Assembly: GCA_964640515.1 (NCBI GenBank)
Contig: CAZXFG010000001.1
Coordinates: 1 to 49,491, forward strand
Reading direction: 5' to 3'
Source of the DNA: CAZXFG01 sp964640515
GTDB taxonomy: Bacteria; Patescibacteriota; Patescibacteriia; Magasanikbacterales; GWA2-37-8
DNA: 49,491 nt
The notes below the pieces were generated by a model. It saw only the letters and a list, made by a program, of their open reading frames with translations, was not told the origin of the DNA and ran no database searches. Positions 24,704 through 31,750 of this stretch are shown piece by piece. Position 1 is the stretch's first letter, and the number at the start of each line of letters is the position of its first letter. Position numbers and translations under genes: made by a program.

Positions 24704-25489
24704 TTATTGATTATTTAATTGGTTATGCTCAAAATAGTCTAACAATTCACGGGACAGGCGCTCGTACGCTTTGGCGCCTTTACCTCTCGGCTCATAATGA
24801 AATATGCTCTGGCCAAAGCTTGGCGCTTCGGCTAGACGGACCGTGCGCGGAATAACGGAACGAAAAATATTATTGGGAAAGTATTTATAAAGTTCATGCA
24901 ATACTTCCTCGGAAAGACGATTGCGGCTGTCAAACATGGTCAGTATCGCCCCTAACACATTCAATTCCGGCTTGATATTTCCTTTCACTAAATCAATGGT
25001 GCGCAATAACTGTCCTAATCCCTCTAAGGCATAATACTCGGCCTGCACCGGAATCAACACATGATCGGCGGCGACTAAACCATTCAGAGTCAAAAGGCCG
25101 AGAGAGGGCGGACAATCAATGATAATATAGTCGTAAGCATGTTTGACCTCGCTCAACAAGTCAGCCAACTTTTTTTCCCGGCCTTCCAAATTTACCAATT
25201 CTACATTAGCCCCGGCTAAATCAGGAGTAGCCGGCGCCACTCGCAAACCCGCATGCCCGGTATTGCAAATCACATCGTGCAAGCGATGCTGGCCCATGAT
25301 GGTGTGATAAAGCCCTTTTTCCAATTCTTGGTGTTTAATGCCCAAACCAGAGGTGGCGTTGCCTTGTGGATCCAGATCCACTAATAAAACAAACTTCCCC
25401 GATTCAGCCAACCCGGCGGACAGATTTACGGCCGTAGTGGTCTTTCCGACACCCCCTTTTTGATTTACGACAGAGATGATGGTTGACAT
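24704..25489 (-). CDS. parA: Chromosome-partitioning ATPase ParA (Soj)
   Basis: 261 aa. The deviant Walker A KGGVGKTTT begins at residue 10, Walker A' is near IIDCPPSLG, and LVDLDPQGNATSGLG is present. Length and lack of an N-terminal HTH place it with chromosomal Soj/ParA rather than plasmid type Ia ParA. ATP-dependent dimers bind the nucleoid and pull ParB-parS complexes. The promoter at 25507-25535 is interleaved with that of the divergent tRNA-Leu. Confidence 0.97.
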   Translation of the reverse strand: MSTIISVVNQKGGVGKTTTAVNLSAGLAESGKFVLLVDLDPQGNATSGLGIKHQELEKGLYHTIMGQHRLHDVICNTGHAGLRVAPATPDLAGANVELVNLEGREKKLADLLSEVKHAYDYIIIDCPPSLGLLTLNGLVAADHVLIPVQAEYYALEGLGQLLRTIDLVKGNIKPELNVLGAILTMFDSRNRLSEEVLHELYKYFPNNIFRSVIPRTVRLAEAPSFGQSIFHYEPRGKGAKAYERLSRELLDYFEHNQLNNQ

Positions 25490-25506
25490 AATTTTACAGT
25501 GCTAAT

Positions 25507-25535
25507 ATTTTAGCATATAATTGACAAAAGGGCAA
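25507..25535 (-). promoter_or_regulatory. Promoter of parAB
   Basis: TTGCCC (25530-25535), 17 bases, TAAAAT (25507-25512) on the minus strand. Its -35 lies inside the spacer of the divergent tRNA-Leu promoter and the reverse is also true. Confidence 0.6.
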
Positions 25536-25549
25536 AAATGGAGTACGAT
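25521..25549 (+). promoter_or_regulatory. Promoter of tRNA-Leu and probably the metallophosphoesterase
   Basis: TTGACA (25521-25526), 17 bases, TACGAT (25544-25549), about 16 bases upstream of the tRNA 5' end. Confidence 0.65.
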
Positions 25550-25565
25550 ATTTCTACCAAAATAA

Positions 25566-25647
25566 GCCCGAGTGGCGGAATTGGCAGACGCGCACGACTC
25601 AAAATCGTGTGGAGCAATCCATGTGGGTTCAATTCCCACCTCGGGCA
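25566..25647 (+). tRNA. tRNA-Leu with anticodon CAA
   Basis: 82 bases, class II. The acceptor GCCCGAG pairs with CTCGGGC, the anticodon stem CACGA/TCGTG encloses loop CTCAAAA (anticodon CAA), the variable arm is TGGA GCAA TCCA and the T arm GTGGG TTCAATT CCCAC. The discriminator is A. CCA is not encoded. Confidence 0.96.
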
Positions 25648-25652
25648 CTACT

Positions 25653-26660
25653 ATGAACTTCTTTACTTTGGCAGTATTTGGCTATATATTTACTGCCTCT
25701 ATTCTCATTTATATCATCAGCCGCGACCAGCGTTTACCCGAACGATTTTTTGGCAAACTCAAAAAAATATCTTGGATATTTATAATAGTCTTGAGCGCCA
25801 CTTCAATGTTTGCCTTTTACGCCAGATTTATTGAACCATTTTTTATAATCACCAAACAACGGGATATCCATATAACTACGCTGTCCAGTCCCGTCAAAAT
25901 TGCTCTGGTGGCGGATATACAACTGAATAAATACAAGAATAACCATTGGGTAAAAAAAATAATAAAAAAAATAGAAGAAGCTAAACCGGATTTAATCATC
26001 TTTGTCGGCGACTTGATTTCCAACGAGGGATCTTTTCACGAAACAGGGGTAACAGCGACTAACGAAGCCGGCCTGCTGGCGTCATTTTTCACTCTTACTG
26101 AAAAATACCCCGGTTATTACACCTTGGGCAACCACGAATACGGGTTAGGCAACACCACCAGATCCTTTCCCGATCTCTGGACCGGTGATTACAGCGATGA
26201 AGTAAAAAATACAATGGACGACATAGGCGTTCAATCATTGATCAACCGCCTGGATTGTCCGAAAATTAAGAATCAAAAAATATGTTTTTTTGGGATAGAT
26301 GATATTTGGGGCGCGGAAAACAAACAAACCATCATAGACTTCTCTGGACTGAAAGAATGGGATCAAAAAACACCGTTAATCTTCGTAACTCATAATCCGG
26401 ACGGAATTTTATACTGGCCAAAAGAAATAAAAAAACCCGACCTAGTATTGGCCGGGCATACTCATGGCGGACAAATTTACCTACCATTTCTCGGTCCAAT
26501 AGGCGACGCCGGGGTGGTCTTAGGGAAAAAATACTATCGCGGACTGAATTATTTTGAAAACACACCCATTTATACTTCTGTGGGCCTAGGAGAATCCGGA
26601 GGACCGATTCGTTTCATGACTCCACCGGAATTATCTATTATAAATCTGACACTACAGTAA
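25653..26660 (+). CDS. Membrane-anchored metallophosphoesterase
   Basis: 335 aa. Two N-terminal TM helices (about 2-20 and 33-55) are followed by a calcineurin-like phosphoesterase domain: LVADIQLN, FVGDLI, LGNHEY, VTHNPD and AGHTHGGQIYLP. The first motif reads D-x-Q instead of the usual D-x-H; Gln at this place is known in some subfamilies (MPPE1/Cdc1-like), so activity is still plausible. The substrate is unknown, with lipids or nucleotides possible. The start at 25653 lies 5 bases beyond tRNA-Leu; a longer ORF from 25572 would translate the tRNA and is rejected. Probably co-transcribed with the tRNA. Confidence 0.88.
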   Translation: MNFFTLAVFGYIFTASILIYIISRDQRLPERFFGKLKKISWIFIIVLSATSMFAFYARFIEPFFIITKQRDIHITTLSSPVKIALVADIQLNKYKNNHWVKKIIKKIEEAKPDLIIFVGDLISNEGSFHETGVTATNEAGLLASFFTLTEKYPGYYTLGNHEYGLGNTTRSFPDLWTGDYSDEVKNTMDDIGVQSLINRLDCPKIKNQKICFFGIDDIWGAENKQTIIDFSGLKEWDQKTPLIFVTHNPDGILYWPKEIKKPDLVLAGHTHGGQIYLPFLGPIGDAGVVLGKKYYRGLNYFENTPIYTSVGLGESGGPIRFMTPPELSIINLTLQ

Positions 26661-26786
26661 ATACAAAAACGGGTATTACCCTTTCGCAAACAGTGTCGAT
26701 TTGCCCGCGGGCAAATCGCACTTCAGATCTCACCCGCCGCGAGGCGGGTTCCGATATGTTGCTCAAAGGTAATCCCGTTTTTGTAT
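26661..26786 (+). ncRNA. Structured three-way-junction element, copy A
   Basis: An outer stem (26661-26680 with 26768-26786, 19 pairs, one bulge) ends in A and T runs and so is a bidirectional terminator between the metallophosphoesterase and asnS. Inside are block 1 CTTTCGCAAACAGTGTCG (26681-26698), hairpin 1 (26699-26716), block 2 CGCACTTCAGATCTC (26717-26731), hairpin 2 (26732-26749) and block 3 TCCGATATGTTGCTCAA (26750-26766). The blocks can also pair: AGTG/CACT extends hairpin 1, CAGATC/GATATG extends hairpin 2 with one mismatch, and GCAA/TTGC closes the junction. The same blocks occur at 31767-31855 on the other strand. Confidence 0.75.
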
Positions 26787-26792
26787 ATATTA

Positions 26793-28085
26793 CTATGGTT
26801 TAAGTCGTCCAATAGTCCGAGGAAACGGAATACATTCACGGATATGTTCGGCTCCGGTAATCCAGCGCACGGTACGCTCTAATCCGATGCCAAATCCCGA
26901 ATGCGGCACACTGCCATAACGCCGTAAATCCAAATACCACTCATAATCCGCCTTATTCAACCCTTCGGACTCTATTCTCTTTTCTAATAATTCAATATCA
27001 TCTTCGCGTTGGCTGCCGCCGATGATTTCACCACCGCCATCAGTGGCTATCAGGTCATCGTTTAAAACCAATTCCTGATTCTCCGCGTCCCGCTTCATAT
27101 AAAACGGCTTGATGCTCTTTGGCCACTTTTCAATAAATACCGGCACCTCGCTGTCTTTGGTCAAGAGACCTTCGTCGTCGTTGCCCAAATCTTCACCATA
27201 TTTAATATCCGAACCCAGCTCATTTAATTTTTTAATGGCTTCGTCATAGGTATATCGTTTGAATGGCGCATCAACTTTTTTCAACTTTTCAATATCCCGT
27301 TCCATTATAGCCAACTCCTCCGCGCAATGCTCCAGACAATAGCGGACGATATATTTCACCAACGCCTCTTGCAGACGCAAATTTTCTTCATGCTCAACGA
27401 AGGATGCTTCCGCGTCCATCATCCAAAACTCGGTTAAATGGCGCTTAGTTTTGCTCTTTTCCGCCCTAAACACCGGGCCAAAATCGTAACAACGGCCAAC
27501 CGAGGCAATGGCCGCCTCAATATATAACTGCCCGGATTGCGATAAATAGGCCGTGCCCAAATCAAAATATGGTACGGGGAATAAAGTGGTGGTTCCCTCG
27601 CAAGCGTTTGGGGTAAAAATGGGAGAATCAGCGCGGATAAAATTTTCCTGGTGTAAATATTCGTTAATCGCGGTGGTAATAGCATCGCGTATTCGTAAAA
27701 TCGCCCATTGTTTTTTACTGCGCAACCACAGATGGCGGTTATCCATGAGGAAATCCGGGCCATGATCCTTTTTGGCAATTGGATAATCTTTAGATAACTG
27801 TAAAATCTTCAATCCGGTAATCTGCAATTCAAAAACATTTTCTTTTTTAGGATGTCTGGAAACTTCGCCTGTCACTTCCACGGCTGATTCTTGGGTTACC
27901 GTTTCCGCGGCCTGCCACACCTCGGCTGACGCCTCTTTTCGCGCTACCACTCCCTGCACCCAGCCATAACCATCGCGCAATTCTAAAAAGTATAACGGGC
28001 CGGACGAACGCTTGTTATAGAGCCAACCTTTTACCGTCACTTCTTCTCCAATATGTTCGGATATATTTTTAAATAATATAATCAT
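26793..28085 (-). CDS. asnS: Asparaginyl-tRNA synthetase
   Basis: 430 aa class IIb synthetase that charges tRNA-Asn. An N-terminal OB-fold anticodon-binding domain (about 1-105) is followed by the catalytic domain. Motif 2 FRAEKSKTKRHLTEFWMMD and motif 3 GFGIGLERTVRWITG are clear. LSQSGQLY and EGTTTLFPV fit AsnRS rather than AspRS, and the length matches the Bacillus-type enzyme. Last gene of the minus-strand adk run. It converges with the metallophosphoesterase across the structured terminator element. Confidence 0.96.
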   Translation of the reverse strand: MIILFKNISEHIGEEVTVKGWLYNKRSSGPLYFLELRDGYGWVQGVVARKEASAEVWQAAETVTQESAVEVTGEVSRHPKKENVFELQITGLKILQLSKDYPIAKKDHGPDFLMDNRHLWLRSKKQWAILRIRDAITTAINEYLHQENFIRADSPIFTPNACEGTTTLFPVPYFDLGTAYLSQSGQLYIEAAIASVGRCYDFGPVFRAEKSKTKRHLTEFWMMDAEASFVEHEENLRLQEALVKYIVRYCLEHCAEELAIMERDIEKLKKVDAPFKRYTYDEAIKKLNELGSDIKYGEDLGNDDEGLLTKDSEVPVFIEKWPKSIKPFYMKRDAENQELVLNDDLIATDGGGEIIGGSQREDDIELLEKRIESEGLNKADYEWYLDLRRYGSVPHSGFGIGLERTVRWITGAEHIRECIPFPRTIGRLKP

Positions 28086-28113
28086 AATAAAAAAATCATC
28101 TTTTTATATGCTA

Positions 28114-28725
28114 TCAAATTTGGCTAAAATAGGCAAGTTTTCGTTCGCTGTGATAAATCATAAAATCGTGCACCGCGCGCCGCAGAGCTTGAACAAATTT
28201 TTTATCCAAGCCAATCGGCAAATTATTCCAATCGCTTTTTGCCAAAATAATTATCTGTTTTTTTATCATTGGATCCAAATTTTCGGCATAAACCAAATCA
28301 AAACCAAGCAGACTAAACAATTTAATTAAAAAATTATCCAAAAGCAACGGAGACACCTCTTTTGTCCCGTTTAAAAATTCCAAAAAATCAACCAACAAAT
28401 AAAAAATGTGTTTATCCGGCGCTCCGGGTTTTAACAGCTGGTCCAATAATCTCATTAAATATCCCACCAAAGAAATTTTATCCAGATCAAGACGAATATT
28501 TTTAAACATTTCTATTGGCTGGGCCCTGGTCAGATGAGTCATCCCTTTACCGCCTATAATATCCGCCTCTACCAAAAAACACGGCTCTAAATAGGCCGCA
28601 TTTTTACTGTTAATCTTCTTTACTCCGCGAGCCAGTACTTCCAGCTTGCCCTTTTCTACGGTGTATAAAGAGATTATTTGATCATTTTCCCTGAAGTCCC
28701 TGCGAGCAAGGATTATAGAAAGCAT
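28114..28725 (-). CDS. recO: DNA repair protein RecO
   Basis: 203 aa from the ATG at 28725. The N-terminal OB fold has IILARRDFRENDQIISLYT and GKLEVLARGVKKINS. The rest is helical, with the domain that in many RecO proteins carries a Cys4 zinc site, which is not seen here. RecO anneals ssDNA and helps load RecA at gaps. An in-frame ATG at 28776 would add 17 residues (MFNLFSKLHNVAQSYFV) with no counterpart in the family, so the later start is preferred. A nested hairpin lies at 28783-28835 upstream. Confidence 0.9.
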   Translation of the reverse strand: MLSIILARRDFRENDQIISLYTVEKGKLEVLARGVKKINSKNAAYLEPCFLVEADIIGGKGMTHLTRAQPIEMFKNIRLDLDKISLVGYLMRLLDQLLKPGAPDKHIFYLLVDFLEFLNGTKEVSPLLLDNFLIKLFSLLGFDLVYAENLDPMIKKQIIILAKSDWNNLPIGLDKKFVQALRRAVHDFMIYHSERKLAYFSQI

Positions 28726-28782
28726 AACAAAATAGCTTTGAGCGACATTGTGGAGCTTTGAAAATAAATTGAACATTTTCTA

Positions 28783-28835
28783 GCCAAATACTGCTGTTTG
28801 AGCCCCGATTTATCGGGGCGAGTTCAGTATTTGGC
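28783..28835 (-). repeat. Nested inverted repeat between ruvX and recO
   Basis: Outer arms GCCAAATACTG (28783-28793) and CAGTATTTGGC (28825-28835) pair perfectly over 11 bp. An inner hairpin, GCCCCGAT (28802-28809) with ATCGGGGC (28812-28819), is also perfect. There is no T run, so it is not a plain terminator. It would lie in the recO leader or the ruvX trailer. Confidence 0.65.
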
Positions 28836-28884
28836 GTTAAAGAAAATTATCAATTTATCCAAAGCGGAACACCAGAGCGAAAAG

Positions 28885-29271
28885 TTATTTTGTTATGCTT
28901 TGTAGATAATCTTCAAGTATAATCATGGCTGATTTTTCATCCCGGCTAACACCCTCCCCCATTCTATCGGCTTGTTTTGAGCTAAACATTTCATTCATAA
29001 ATCCCACCGGCGCTTCTATCTGCCTCTTCAGCTCTTCAGCAAATTCTCGGATACGCGCCGTATTTTTATTTTCTTGGCCATTCAAGCTTATTGGCAAACC
29101 AACCACTACCTTATCTATCTTCTCCGCTTTTACCATTTGAGACAATTGTTCCACTTTAGTCTTATTTTTCTCATCCTTAATAATACCGTACGGTAAAACC
29201 ACGCCAATCCCGGTATCCACCCAGGCCAAACCGATGTTTTTTGTCCCAAAATCTACACCTAAAATATTCAT
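28885..29271 (-). CDS. ruvX: RuvX/YqgF-type RNase H-fold nuclease
   Basis: 128 aa. The RNase H-like fold has the first acidic residue in GVDFGTKNIGLAW, VVGLP and a later acidic pair in RDEKSAM. The usual DER(F/L)(S/T)S motif reads NEMFSS here, keeping only the Glu. Family roles are 5' processing of pre-16S rRNA and Holliday junction resolution. It lies between the unknown gene at 29291 and recO in the adk run. Confidence 0.93.
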   Translation of the reverse strand: MNILGVDFGTKNIGLAWVDTGIGVVLPYGIIKDEKNKTKVEQLSQMVKAEKIDKVVVGLPISLNGQENKNTARIREFAEELKRQIEAPVGFMNEMFSSKQADRMGEGVSRDEKSAMIILEDYLQSITK

Positions 29272-29290
29272 AATCGTGAATCAACCTACA

Positions 29291-29683
29291 TTAATTACTT
29301 TTTTCGTGTTTTCCTCTCTTTAGATCGGCGCGAACTGCGTCAACTATTTGCCAGAACTCTTTCTTGTCATGAGGACATTGCGGATTATCTATAAAATCTC
29401 TTAAAATTTTATTTTCATCCAATCCTCCTCTCCTGGCAGTTTCTATTATTCCTTTTACTGTATTAAAGAACTCCCTCGCCCTGGTCTCATTTAAAGATTT
29501 AATTCGGCCAAGACTTTCCCTTGTACTTCTGTTTAAAGAATCCATCTCTTTTTGAACTACCTCTTCATCTTTGTGAGCGCTTTGTTCGGATGATTGATCA
29601 TCTTCAACAACCCCGGCTGGTTCATCTGATTTTCTTTTACCAAAAATACTGCCAATCGCATCCCAAATTTTTTTCCCTGCCAT
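29291..29683 (-). CDS. Hypothetical charged helical protein
   Basis: 130 aa, not recognised. A basic, Gly-containing N-terminus (MAGKKIWDAIGSIFGKRK) could be amphipathic. It is followed by an acidic linker and a long helical segment (about 45-125, with NRSTRESLGRIKSLNETRA). CPHDKKEFW near residue 105 is the only Cys-His feature. No TM helix. It lies between map and ruvX with spacers of 22 and 19 bases, so it is co-transcribed. It is a real gene by position, but its function cannot be stated. Confidence 0.7.
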   Translation of the reverse strand: MAGKKIWDAIGSIFGKRKSDEPAGVVEDDQSSEQSAHKDEEVVQKEMDSLNRSTRESLGRIKSLNETRAREFFNTVKGIIETARRGGLDENKILRDFIDNPQCPHDKKEFWQIVDAVRADLKRGKHEKSN

Positions 29684-29705
29684 AAAATTTAATTTAGATT
29701 ATTAA

Positions 29706-30524
29706 TTAAATTATTTTTCTCTCACTTGGACGGCGTGTAGCCACCACACAACCCTTTTCCGCCACAATAACCGTGTGCTCATAATGAGCGCAAAGCGACC
29801 CATCAGCCATCACAATCGTCCAGCCATCGGCTCCGGTTTTCACTTTATAACTCCCTAACGCAATCATGGGTTCAATGGCTATCACCATGCCGGGTTTTAA
29901 AATAAATTTCTCCAATTTGGGATCATAATAATTAGGCACGCGAGGTTCTTCGTGCACCTCATGACCCACTCCATGACCCACCAAATCGCGCACAATACCA
30001 TATTTGCCCGCGGAATTCACATAATCTTCTATGGCTCGGCCAATAGAAGCCACGCTATTCCCCGGCTTAACGGCCCGAATACCTACCTCCAGGGCTGTCT
30101 GGGTCACTTTCATCAACTCCTTAGTTTTATCTGGTATGCTGCCAATAGCCACGGTAATGGCCGTATCCGTGAACAAACCACGCCCGGTAACTTTAGAGCC
30201 GTGTAATGGGTATTCCATGCCAATATCAATGCTAAATATATCCCCGTCTTTCAGTATGACATCCTTTTTTGCTATGCCATGCACTAGTTCTTCGTTCACC
30301 GAAGCGCAAATAGAAGTGGGAAAAGGTGTCTCTCCCGCCCGATTCACATAGCCCTTAAAAGCCGGCAATCCTCCGACTTTTAATATCATTTTTTCAGCCA
30401 CTTCATCAATCTCGGCCGTGGAAGCTCCGGGCTGACAAAGCTTAACCAGTTGGGCCACAATTTCTCCCAAAATCTTCCCGCCTTTTCTGATCTGTTGTAT
30501 ATCTTGTTTTGACTTGATAAGCAT
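29706..30524 (-). CDS. map: Methionine aminopeptidase type I
   Basis: 272 aa. It removes the initiator Met from new proteins. The pita-bread fold metal ligands are visible: Asp in FSIDIGME, Asp in LFTDTAI, His in GHGVGHEVHEEPRVPNY, Glu in AIEPMI and Glu in HYEHTVIV. The substrate-side His is in EELVHGI. Slightly longer than the ~250 aa norm because of the C-terminal tail (KGCVVATRRPSERKII). It follows adk by 9 bases, the order usual in spc operons. Confidence 0.97.
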   Translation of the reverse strand: MLIKSKQDIQQIRKGGKILGEIVAQLVKLCQPGASTAEIDEVAEKMILKVGGLPAFKGYVNRAGETPFPTSICASVNEELVHGIAKKDVILKDGDIFSIDIGMEYPLHGSKVTGRGLFTDTAITVAIGSIPDKTKELMKVTQTALEVGIRAVKPGNSVASIGRAIEDYVNSAGKYGIVRDLVGHGVGHEVHEEPRVPNYYDPKLEKFILKPGMVIAIEPMIALGSYKVKTGADGWTIVMADGSLCAHYEHTVIVAEKGCVVATRRPSERKII

Positions 30525-30533
30525 AATTTAATT

Positions 30534-31193
30534 TTACGCTGATGTCCGTTCAATTTCTTCCCAAACGCTTTCAATATTTTCCATGCCATCCACTTTTTTG
30601 AGTAAACCCAGCTTTTGATAATAATCAGCAATAGGTTGCAAGGCCTGATTGCCCTGCTCCACAATTCTTTTCCTAATCACCTGTTCATCGTCATCTTTTC
30701 GCACCATTAATTCACCCCCGCATTTCGGGCAAGCGATTAATTCCTTGGTGGCCGGCAACCAGGGGATAATCTCTCCGCATTTGGAACACATTCGCCGCTT
30801 GGTCAAACGATTCAAAGATTCTTCGTCAGTCAAAGCCACTTCTATGACCACCACTTCCTTGCTCAAATTCTTCTGGCCAAAATACTTTTGATATTCTTCA
30901 GCTTGAGCCACATTCCTAACGGCTCCATCCAACACCACCCCCCGCCCTTTATCCAAATACTCATCCATTTTACGAAAAGCCAAACGATAAATCAGCCAGT
31001 CGGAAACCAGCTTGCCGGATTTCATTTCTTCCAGAGCTTGTTTTTCCCTCGGGTCTGCTTGCGCGCCATTGGCTAGCGCGCGCAACAAATCTCCGGTGGA
31101 AATATGACCATAATGATACTTTTCCGCAATCCGCTTGGCTTGAGTGCCTTTTCCGCATCCGGGCGGGCCGATTAAGATAATTATTTTTTTCAT
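30534..31193 (-). CDS. adk: Adenylate kinase with zinc-binding LID
   Basis: 219 aa from the ATG at 31193. P-loop GPPGCGKGTQ. The NMP-binding part contains GHISTGDLLRA, and a Cys4 zinc site in the LID (CSKCG...CPKCG) is of the Gram-positive type. It balances AMP, ADP and ATP. An upstream in-frame ATG at 31241 would add a 16-residue leader with no family counterpart, so the start directly before KKIIILIGPPG is chosen. The promoter is at 31297-31325. Separated from secY by the unit at 31319-31889, unlike the usual secY-adk-map order. Confidence 0.96.
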   Translation of the reverse strand: MKKIIILIGPPGCGKGTQAKRIAEKYHYGHISTGDLLRALANGAQADPREKQALEEMKSGKLVSDWLIYRLAFRKMDEYLDKGRGVVLDGAVRNVAQAEEYQKYFGQKNLSKEVVVIEVALTDEESLNRLTKRRMCSKCGEIIPWLPATKELIACPKCGGELMVRKDDDEQVIRKRIVEQGNQALQPIADYYQKLGLLKKVDGMENIESVWEEIERTSA

Positions 31194-31296
31194 AGCTGAT
31201 ATATTTTTATTCTCCAAAATGTTCTTTAAAATGATTGACAAAAGAAAGAAAAAATAGACATATTATATAAAAATATGGCTTAGATAAGGCAAAAAT

Positions 31297-31325
31297 ATTA
31301 TACCACCACCCTCCACTCTTGACAA
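31297..31325 (-). promoter_or_regulatory. Promoter of the adk-map-orf-ruvX-recO-asnS run
   Basis: TTGTCA (31320-31325), 17 bases, TATAAT (31297-31302) on the minus strand. Its -35 is the reverse face of the plus-strand TTGACA of the small-ORF promoter. The leader is about 97 bases. Confidence 0.75.
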
Positions 31326-31347
31326 CTCTCTCTCTCTTTGCTATAAT
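31319..31347 (+). promoter_or_regulatory. Consensus promoter of the small GC-rich ORF
   Basis: TTGACA (31319-31324), exactly 17 bases with a CT repeat, TATAAT (31342-31347): a perfect sigma-70 consensus, the best in the window. Confidence 0.8.
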
Positions 31348-31402
31348 TAAATGTTCAAATATCTGCTATCTGCCAGAACAACCAGAACAAGAAGGAGGGA
31401 TA

Positions 31403-31537
31403 ATGTACTTTCTCAAATACCTGCCGGCCTCGGTGCCGCTCCTCATGGCCTTGGCCCTCTTCGGGGCCGATGCCGAAATGCTCTTCGTTGGAGGATGCAC
31501 GACCTGCATCCTCCTGGAATTGCAGCGGAGGGGGTGA
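31403..31537 (+). CDS. Small hydrophobic protein with strong Shine-Dalgarno, unknown
   Basis: 44 aa, starting MYFLKYLPASVPLLMALALF, with a hydrophobic core and a GCTTC pair of cysteines near residue 32. An AAGGAGGG sequence sits 5 bases before the ATG, a perfect SD, whereas the neighbouring genes have none. Codons are GC-rich (GCC, CTC, CTG, GGG), unlike the AT-leaning genes around it. It has a consensus promoter upstream and a terminator at 31646-31684, on the strand opposite to adk and secY. It may be a membrane peptide, toxin-like peptide or transferred gene; none can be proven here. Confidence 0.6.
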   Translation: MYFLKYLPASVPLLMALALFGADAEMLFVGGCTTCILLELQRRG

Positions 31538-31542
31538 AAAGA

Positions 31543-31568
31543 GGACTCCTGCTCCCCAGCTCGAGTCC
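31543..31568 (+). ncRNA. Hairpin directly after the small ORF
   Basis: GGACTC (31543-31548) pairs with GAGTCC (31563-31568), with an inner GCT/AGC around a CCCC loop. It lies 5 bases after the TGA stop in the same transcript. No T run. Confidence 0.45.
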
Positions 31569-31614
31569 CCAAGAAGATAAATTTTGTCTTTTTAGGGACG
31601 CTGGAGAACAGACC

Positions 31615-31645
31615 CTAGATCCCCGTTTTCACGGGGATGACAGAT
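31615..31645. repeat. Short palindromic repeat ending in GATGACA
   Basis: GATCCCCG, loop TTTT-A, CGGGGATGACAGA. It is the common bacterial intergenic type in which a GC hairpin is followed by GATGACA, and shares the ATGACAG end with the elements at 31685-31741 and 46427-46465. Confidence 0.6.
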
Positions 31646-31684
31646 GAAAAACCCCGTCCACTCGGACGGGGTTTTTGTTTTTTA
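31646..31684 (+). terminator. Strong intrinsic terminator of the small-ORF unit
   Basis: ACCCCGTCC (31651-31659), loop ACTC, GGACGGGGT (31664-31672), preceded by an A run and followed by TTTTTGTTTTTT. It can work in both directions. It closes the plus-strand unit that starts at 31319. Confidence 0.9.
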
Positions 31685-31741
31685 AGGGATTCCTCGACGG
31701 AGTTTATCCCGAGCGTAGTCGAGGGACTCGGGATGACAGAT
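31685..31741. repeat. Palindromic repeat with two mutually exclusive stems
   Basis: CCTCGAC (31692-31698) pairs with GTCGAGG (31718-31724). The overlapping pair ATCCCGAG (31706-31713) with CTCGGGAT (31727-31734) cannot form at the same time except as a pseudoknot. It ends GGGATGACAGA. A widespread repeat type, here lying between the small-ORF terminator and the structured element. Confidence 0.6.
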
Positions 31742-31750
31742 AGGATATAA

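Noticed and set aside
23852..25520. parS site near parAB
   Set aside because: No TGTTNCACGTGAAACA-like sequence was seen by eye in or around parAB; parS may lie elsewhere.
25572..25652. Upstream start of the metallophosphoesterase inside tRNA-Leu
   Set aside because: The first 27 codons would be the tRNA itself; the ATG at 25653 directly precedes the first TM helix.
25905..25925. Inactive metallophosphoesterase because of D-x-Q in the first motif
   Set aside because: All other metal-binding motifs are intact and Gln at this position occurs in known active subfamilies, so loss of activity is not supported.
26793..28085. Archaeal-type AsnRS by transfer
   Set aside because: On reflection its motifs and 430 aa length fit the Bacillus-type bacterial AsnRS, so there is no reason to invoke transfer.
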